From Silene noctiflora (lineage: Eukaryota; Streptophyta; Magnoliopsida; Caryophyllales; Caryophyllaceae): 24,000 bases of DNA. The stretch spans positions 142,837-166,836 of the forward strand of contig VHZZ01000531.1 in NCBI GenBank assembly GCA_009801015.1. Reading direction: 5' to 3'. Within the stretch, counting starts at the first letter, position 1; every line of letters starts with the position of its first letter. The notes under the pieces were generated by a model. It was not told the origin of the DNA and did not search any database. It worked only from the letters and a program-made list of their open reading frames with translations. Both the position numbers and the translations under genes were made by a program. Below, piece by piece: positions 19,401 through 24,000 of this stretch.

Positions 19401-21679
19401 ACCATAACTTCCTTGAATTTAGTAGCGAGATTTAAAAAGTTATAACACAAAAATGTTCTTAGGACATCTAAATTAAATAGTTTACCACAAAACCACTGAG
19501 CATCGGTTTCTTCAGTTTCTTCTTCCTGGCCCACACAACCACGGTGATAAGATTTCAAACAGTCCCTGGAAACACCAAAACAATTAGGGGAGTATAAAAA
19601 AAAAACAGTAGCCATAGACATTAAGAACAGAAATTAAGCCAAAACTTTGGCCCATTAAAGGAACAAGGGAGGAGCTCCCTTACTCCATAGACCAGTTAAA
19701 AAAACGAACAGAGGAACTCCCTTATTACATAGACAATAGCTATGTTACACATTTAGTTAGAGGTACCCGACAAGGCGACAAGGGTGTGTGTTCAAGTGTC
19801 GGAAGAAACAGTTCTAACAAAAAATCCACATGTTTTTGGCAAATGAATTTTCCAATTGGCTATTAACGAACACATGTATGCAAGGTAATACGAATAGACG
19901 AACAATCAAAGTAACATAGACTAATAGGGAACATAAACAAAAGTCCACCGTAAGGATTAATGCCATCTACCCACCATCAAGCTCTAATTAGATAAAAATA
20001 ACAGGTCAATAACACACAGTCACAGGTGCAAATGAGCAATCATACGGCTCAAACACAACTTCACCCACCATAAGGAAGCACTGAAGGTATGCTGTACAAA
20101 CTTACACAAATAAAGAATTCACATACACTACCGTTGAAAGGTTGCTCTATCACTTAAATAATCATCCACGACAAGAGGCGGCTTAACAAGCTAAAATACG
20201 CAAAGACACCATCACTTCAAAACTGTGCTGATCTTTAACATTTTCGATATATAGACAATATTAATCATAGAAATTTCACAAAGTTGGTAGGATTTCAAAA
20301 TATATTAATTTAAACAATCCTGGTTCAGGAGTTTGATTTGACAAAAATATTAGTTTAGAGCGGAGTATGTGGGAAGAAGGAAGCTGCATCACATAAAATA
20401 CACAAGAAAACAAAAGCCCAGCTTAAATATATACTACCTGCAACTCACGTGCAATCACACTGGTATCCTTTCCCCTCCACCCTCCACTCCCACCTTCTTT
20501 TAATAATTACTCCCTCACAAATTTTGCCAGTCATCCGACTTGGTTAATCAACGTCAAATTTGACCATTAATTTCTTTAAGAATAGACAAGATGTAAAATA
20601 TTGTAGCCTTTGATTTGTCAAAGGCTCAAAGCGAACTATTATTATGTCATCATATCTACGAAATTGTGATTATTGTATAGTGATAGATATGGGTTTCGAT
20701 GACCTGGGATAATATAAATGAGGTCTTTGTACACCGACAAAAAGTGACTATTTTATGTTAAAAAGGAACATTTTATGTATCCAACTCCAAGTACAGCCAG
20801 CCATATACTCTCACTGACTCTTCAAGAAGTTCAGGTGGAACATTCACCTTACCTACCACAAAATATTTTATATAAAGGAACAAAACACCTGCTTTTATAG
20901 CTACATTCCCGATTTCACCTCTTTCTGGTTGCCTTTCTGCCGCAGCCAAAAAAACAATTTTATTTTATACTCCTTTCGTCTCAATTATTAGTTTAAATTT
21001 TTTTTAACTCTTTGTAAGGAAGATTTTAATCCGAGATAAACAAATGATAGGGACGGATGAGATTTCTTTTCATTCACCTGTACATTCAGTCCAAAAAACA
21101 ATTTTTTGAAGGAATTAAATTGCACTGAACTATCAGATAACAACATGGCAATCACAGATTAGCAGCAACAATAAGGTTCAAACATTAATTTTTTACCTAC
21201 AATTATCTGAAAAAATGGTGGGTTGCATTTCATCAACATTTAATTAGCAAAAAAAAAAAGGACCCATTTTTCATGATCAAGCAATTAAATCAAAACATAA
21301 GAATAAAAATCACAAAGATGCTGCATTAAAACTTGATTAACTAATGAACAAAGAAAATTAAGAAAAAGTGGAAGAGAATCTATCATGCAGAAGAATAATG
21401 GGGAACAAAAAAAAACCCAGAAAAGCAGTTAAAATTAAGAAAGATGAGACATTTATAATTTATAAATGAATGATGAAATGTAAATAAAATTGAGTAAAAG
21501 GGAAAAGATTGTAACTTGTGATCACATTCAATGAGATGACCACCATCTTTGCAAAAAAAGCAGTAATCTTCAGAAACCCTTTCTTCTGCTATGGCTGTTT
21601 CTTCTTCATCATGGTGATTTTTCTGTTGTTTTAGTTTTTTCTGAGTAAGTCTGATACTCTTTCTCCTTTTCAGCACCAT
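13480..21679 (-). CDS. PHD finger, SWIB/MDM2 and Plus-3 domain nuclear protein (At5g08430-like, 9 exons)
   Basis: Exons in transcript order: 21679-21516, 19565-19486, 18968-18781, 18106-17125, 16555-16449, 15610-15551, 14685-14635, 14080-14010, 13687-13480. They total 1911 nt, 636 aa. Seen: a basic start, then a PHD-type zinc cluster at about 40-89 (CFFC, EC, DC, H, C, WFC, CFMC). More Cys pairs (CFCC, CQSC, CNNC) run to about 128. An acidic Ser/Glu region contains a short Val-Gln-Pro repeat (about 227-240). A SWIB domain lies at about 260-345 and a Plus-3 domain at about 410-540, followed by a charged helical region ending in Ala-Ala. Family knowledge: SWIB domains occur in chromatin-remodelling factors and Plus-3 in Paf1-type elongation factors. 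Relatives include the NERD protein of RNA-directed silencing. Many relatives carry a GYF domain after Plus-3; none is encoded here. The last intron is AT-AC. Confidence 0.91.
13688..14009 (-). other. U12-type AT-AC intron (intron 8 of the PHD/SWIB/Plus-3 gene)
   Basis: On the minus strand the 5' splice site reads ATATCCTTT, the consensus for AT-AC introns of the minor spliceosome. Near the 3' end ATCCTTGAC (about 13704-13712) matches the U12 branch consensus TTCCTTRAC in 8 of 9 positions. The intron ends TTTCAC at 13688, about 17 nt past the branch adenosine. Joining GA to A restores ...RRAELFEYRRRR..., the conserved family sequence. The GT-AG junction I tried here gives the wrong frame. Confidence 0.9.
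15108..15726. repeat. 83-bp direct repeat pair bracketing exon 6
   Basis: Copy A (15108-15190) and copy B (15644-15726) are nearly identical, both starting ATGACTAAGGTGTCTAAC, and lie 536 bp apart in the same orientation. Exon 6 (15551-15610) of the minus-strand gene sits between them, with copy A in intron 6 and copy B in intron 5. The spacing suggests a local duplication or two insertions of one element. Confidence 0.85.
15858..16261 (-). mobile_element. Solo LTR of a probable Ty1/copia retrotransposon
   Basis: The 404-bp block begins TGTAGGAA and ends CTCCAACA on the plus strand, giving TG...CA ends with TGTWGG/CCWACA inverted tips. It is flanked by a perfect 5-bp duplication CATTG (15853-15857 and 16262-16266). 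On the minus strand, GTCCCACATTGG (about 16213-16224) is followed 30-35 bp later by TTTATATATGG, the usual U3 promoter layout of plant copia LTRs. A GC-rich tract at about 16099-16125 follows. No second LTR, primer-binding site or internal gag-pol is present, so recombination has left one LTR. It lies in intron 5 of the minus-strand gene, in the sense orientation. Confidence 0.85.
16293..16322. repeat. 15-bp exact tandem duplication
   Basis: TTACCATCTATCTTA occurs twice head to tail in intron 5, shortly beyond the solo LTR's target duplication. Confidence 0.85.
19566..21515 (-). other. Intron 1 of the PHD/SWIB/Plus-3 gene (1950 nt)
   Basis: The donor is GTTACA after exon 1 and the acceptor ends TTTCCAG at 19566. 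It splits the PHD finger between its third and fourth metal ligands. Apart from the Stowaway-like element at 20970-21061 and a similar lone terminus near 20507-20517, I see only AT-rich sequence and no open frame that looks coding. Confidence 0.8.
20970..21061. mobile_element. Stowaway-like MITE (~92 bp)
   Basis: The left end CTCCTTTCGTCTCAATTATT and the reverse complement of the right end, CTCATCCGTCCCTATCATTT, align over about 25 bases. They resemble the CTCCCTCCGT ends of Stowaway/Tc1-mariner MITEs. A TA precedes the left end, but the right flank reads AT, so the TA target duplication is not exact and the copy looks old. Confidence 0.6.
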
Positions 21680-22710
21680 TATTGTTGAGTTTCAGAGATG
21701 ACTGACTGAGCAATTTGATGATGTAAGTAGTGAGCACTGAGCAGTGAGTAAATTGCTTTGAAATTTGTGTGACTTGATGCTTTATTCTAGTCTAGGGGAC
21801 AAATACATACCACTTGACTAGATTTGGAAAACGGGTCATTTCCGATATTTTTTCGATCATGATTTTAGAATCAGTAAATATCTTTAAGATAGCAATTCAT
21901 TTGGATAAAACGCGTTAAATATACCCTCATAGCAAATATTTTGTTGATTCCTAAACACCCCCATCCTATCTCATCCACCAACGTAACTTTGTTTTAAGTT
22001 TTAAAATGGTTATTGCTGTGATAAATAAGAATTTATGTTTTAAGATACGCCTAAGATTATCTTTATCCAAGACCCGATTTGGGTCTGAAGTATAAGACTC
22101 GTACAAGTCTTAGCACAAGTCCTCGGATAATGTGCATTCATAGTTACAAAGTTTTGAGTTGGATTTTAAAAATTCAAGACTAATTTAAGACTTATTAATA
22201 GTAAATTGTGAGATGGAGAAGTGGGTCTCATACTCTCATATATCGTTGTAAATATTTTTCATGCGTATGAGCATCAATATGAGGATAAAGTAGAAAAATA
22301 TGAGAGTCTGGATTGAGTCTTAGATATAAATTATACACCCCATTTGTTTGACTTTGCTTTAAATACTCCTTTTAAAAATGGTAAACAAATCATCATGACG
22401 CATGAAGTCAGATAAGACTCATTTTGAGTACAAGGATAAAGATCAATGCAAACCATATGTCCCATTTTGTGTCTCATCTCGTGTCTCATTGCTTCTCCTT
22501 ATAACACATAATCACTTTGATATAAATTATAAGTATTTTTATTACTTTGAGTGTGAGGTGTCACGAGATTAAGGTAGTGGGATATAAGATGTTGTGACAT
22601 AAAGGTGGGATAGAGAATCTCAACTCGGATAAAGATAGTTTAATATACTCTCAGACATTATCAAATATTATATCAAAATTCTTGCTTGAGATGGGTGTAT
22701 CAGAGATGGC
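21680..22710. other. Upstream region of the minus-strand gene
   Basis: The bases just above 21679 should hold the 5' UTR and promoter of the minus-strand gene, but I cannot place a TATA box. Further out lie short hairpins such as AGACCC/GGGTCT (about 22071-22087). TATCTTTATCC (22058-22068) and its inverse (22627-22637) could be ends of a degenerate 580-bp element. No coding sequence is seen. Confidence 0.45.
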
Positions 22711-22719
22711 AGTTCCACC

Positions 22720-22836
22720 GGAAAATACTTGCGTCCTCCCTACACCCAAAGGAGAAAGACCAATGGGAATTAAATAATATAAAATCCTCCTTTGGATGTA
22801 GGGAGGACGTTCTCCGGGAGGACAAAAGTATTTCTC
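22720..22836. mobile_element. Mutator-like hairpin MITE (117 bp)
   Basis: The left end GGAAAATACTTGCGTCCTCC and the reverse complement of the right end, GAGAAATACTTTTGTCCTCC, match in about 16 of 20 positions. The element is flanked by a perfect 9-bp duplication AGTTCCACC (22711-22719 and 22837-22845), the target size of Mutator-like elements. Inside, a second arm pair (22732-22754 and 22787-22809) matches in 22 of 23 positions with a 32-nt loop, so a transcript would fold into a long hairpin. Confidence 0.75.
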
Positions 22837-22911
22837 AGTTCCACCATCAACTTGTGGATATCCATCAACCCTAAATTAAATTAGTAGGATATGGAAGACA
22901 ATTAATTTTGA

Positions 22912-22964
22912 AATTTAGGGTGGGATATAGATATGGGTGAATTTAGGGTGAGATATAGATATTT
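22912..22964. repeat. ~28-bp tandem repeat, two units
   Basis: AATTTAGGGTGGGATATAGA and AATTTAGGGTGAGATATAGA begin about 28 bp apart, at about 22912 and 22940. GTGGATATCC-type motifs lie on both sides (about 22854 and 22989). It looks like local slippage duplication. Confidence 0.65.
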
Positions 22965-23530
22965 GTCCATCACCCTCTTAACCACTCGTGGATATCCTAA
23001 ATTCATATTTATAATCAATTTAAAAAAAAATACGCATTTAAAATCAAAGTTACTCAAAGTTTATGATGAAAAATAAAAATATATCACAGATCAAAGATTC
23101 TAACTTTGAAAATCTATCTTTTTTACTCTTCTCTGCAACTCTCATTACTCAATTAGAAATAACGTAATCGTTTTGTAGAGACTAATCCTGAAATATTATA
23201 ATTTGGTTAAGTTAGTATCAATTTTAATTTATTGTCTACTTTTACACAAATATTATAGATGTGTGATTTTTAAATTTATTTTAAATTAGTCACTTTTGCT
23301 CTTTGGCAAATTTTTTATCTCGAAAATTTGTTGTTTTTAAATTTTATGGGTGAAAATATCAAACGAGTTCCCTTTTTCACTCGCTTACTCATTGTCATCC
23401 CCTAGGTGTATCCATCTTAAACATAAAACATATTAAATACGATGGATGAGACAAAGTAGATAGTCTAGGTATTAGCAAAAAACTTGTATTCATTTATGTA
23501 ATACACTAGAATTATGGTCTAAGGTTACTT

Positions 23531-23652
23531 ACTCGGCCGAGTATGGGGTACTCGACCGAGTAGCTGTCATGAGTATTCTGTCAGAGTTCTGTTTGTCGCG
23601 AACTCGGGCGAGTGAGTTAGAACTCGGCCGAGTGTCTCGTACTCGACCGAGT
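23531..23652 (+). promoter_or_regulatory. Array of five 12-bp palindromes (ACTCGRCCGAGT type)
   Basis: ACTCGGCCGAGT occurs at 23531-23542 and 23622-23633, and ACTCGACCGAGT at 23550-23561 and 23641-23652. ACTCGGGCGAGT lies at 23602-23613. Spacing is 19 bp within each outer pair and 20 bp from the middle copy to the next. The perfect copies are self-complementary, as expected of sites for a dimeric DNA-binding protein. The last copy ends about 33 bp before a TATA-like box. Confidence 0.75.
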
Positions 23653-23684
23653 GTCCGGTTCGTTACGAGCTTTTCCACGGTTTC

Positions 23685-23693
23685 ATATAAATA
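23685..23693 (+). promoter_or_regulatory. TATA-like box of a rightward transcription unit
   Basis: ATATAAATA follows the palindrome array. Downstream are a pyrimidine-rich leader (about 23780-23800), a possible donor GGTAATTT at about 23877 and a telo-box. This is a promoter layout, but whether it drives a cellular gene or is the U3 of a retrotransposon LTR running off the window cannot be decided here. Confidence 0.5.
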
Positions 23694-23912
23694 GAATAGA
23701 AAGCATGTGATAATCGTGTTTCAATTTAAAACATTTCATTAAGCAGTTTTAATCACTTTTTCACAAAAGACAAACAATATTACTGCTTCTCTTCTATTCC
23801 TATCGATCCAAAGCTTGAGTTCGTCACTTTTGGGGATTTTGACATCGTTGCGTTCATAATCGTCGGGGTAATTTTATTGACTTAGTCTTTTGTGATTTGT
23901 TTTAAATTGGTG

Positions 23913-23921
23913 AAACCCTAA
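23913..23921 (+). promoter_or_regulatory. Telo-box AAACCCTAA
   Basis: AAACCCTAA is an exact telo-box, an element known near the start or in the first intron of plant growth and translation genes. It lies about 220 bp past the TATA-like box. A single 9-mer can occur by chance, so the role is inferred from context. Confidence 0.4.
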
Positions 23922-24000
23922 TTTGGGTATTTTGGGGGTTTTGGGGATTAGCTTGTATATTCCATGGTTTTGATTGATTGCTATAATTCTAGGAGGAGAT

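Noticed and set aside
20507..20966. A second Stowaway terminus (TTACTCCCTC) near 20507 as the left end of a larger element ending near 20970
   Set aside because: Both termini point the same way rather than inward, so they do not pair as one element. The terminus at 20507 is left as a lone relic.
22058..22637. A 580-bp transposon with TATCTTTATCC / GGATAAAGATA ends
   Set aside because: The 11-bp arms are perfect, but no target duplication is visible and GGATAAAGAT occurs again at about 22434, so chance or a diffuse AT-rich repeat is as likely.

Overview
This window is nuclear DNA of a flowering plant, most likely a eudicot. It holds intron-rich protein genes with AT-rich introns, an intron-bearing elongator tRNA-Met, small DNA-transposon relics (Stowaway-like and Mutator-like MITEs), a solo LTR, and telo-box/TATA promoter features. 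I could not fix the species.

Layout: (1) 270-5595, plus strand: an 11-exon gene for a type II NAD(P)H dehydrogenase of the NDC1 class (527 aa), a plastid quinone reductase. (2) 6429-6513, plus strand: tRNA-Met(CAT) with an 11-nt intron and a T8 terminator. (3) 7524-12383, plus strand: a 14-exon gene for a CBSCBSPB protein (549 aa; four CBS motifs, a PB1 domain and a C-terminal membrane anchor). (4) 13480-21679, minus strand: a 9-exon gene for a PHD/SWIB/Plus-3 nuclear protein (636 aa), convergent with gene 3. (5) 21680-24000: a repeat-rich spacer. It carries a 117-bp hairpin MITE, a short tandem repeat and, at the right end, a promoter-like module of five 12-bp palindromes ahead of a TATA box and a telo-box. 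The transcript that module would drive leaves the window.

Each coding model was built by hand from splice sites, reading phase and protein-family conservation. All three keep an open frame across every junction and sum to whole codons (1584, 1650 and 1911 nt). The genes do not form a pathway; they are unrelated neighbours (plastid redox, CBS/PB1 membrane protein, chromatin/transcription).

The most notable observations are these. The last intron of the minus-strand gene fits a U12-type AT-AC intron with its branch-site motif. An intact 404-bp solo LTR with a 5-bp target duplication lies in an intron of the same gene. Exon 6 of that gene (60 nt, symmetric) is bracketed by 83-bp direct repeats. 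Intron 8 of the CBSCBSPB gene is 81 nt, stop-free and in frame (exitron-like). Its intron 1 is built of tandem ~230-bp blocks. The palindrome-array promoter lies at the right edge.
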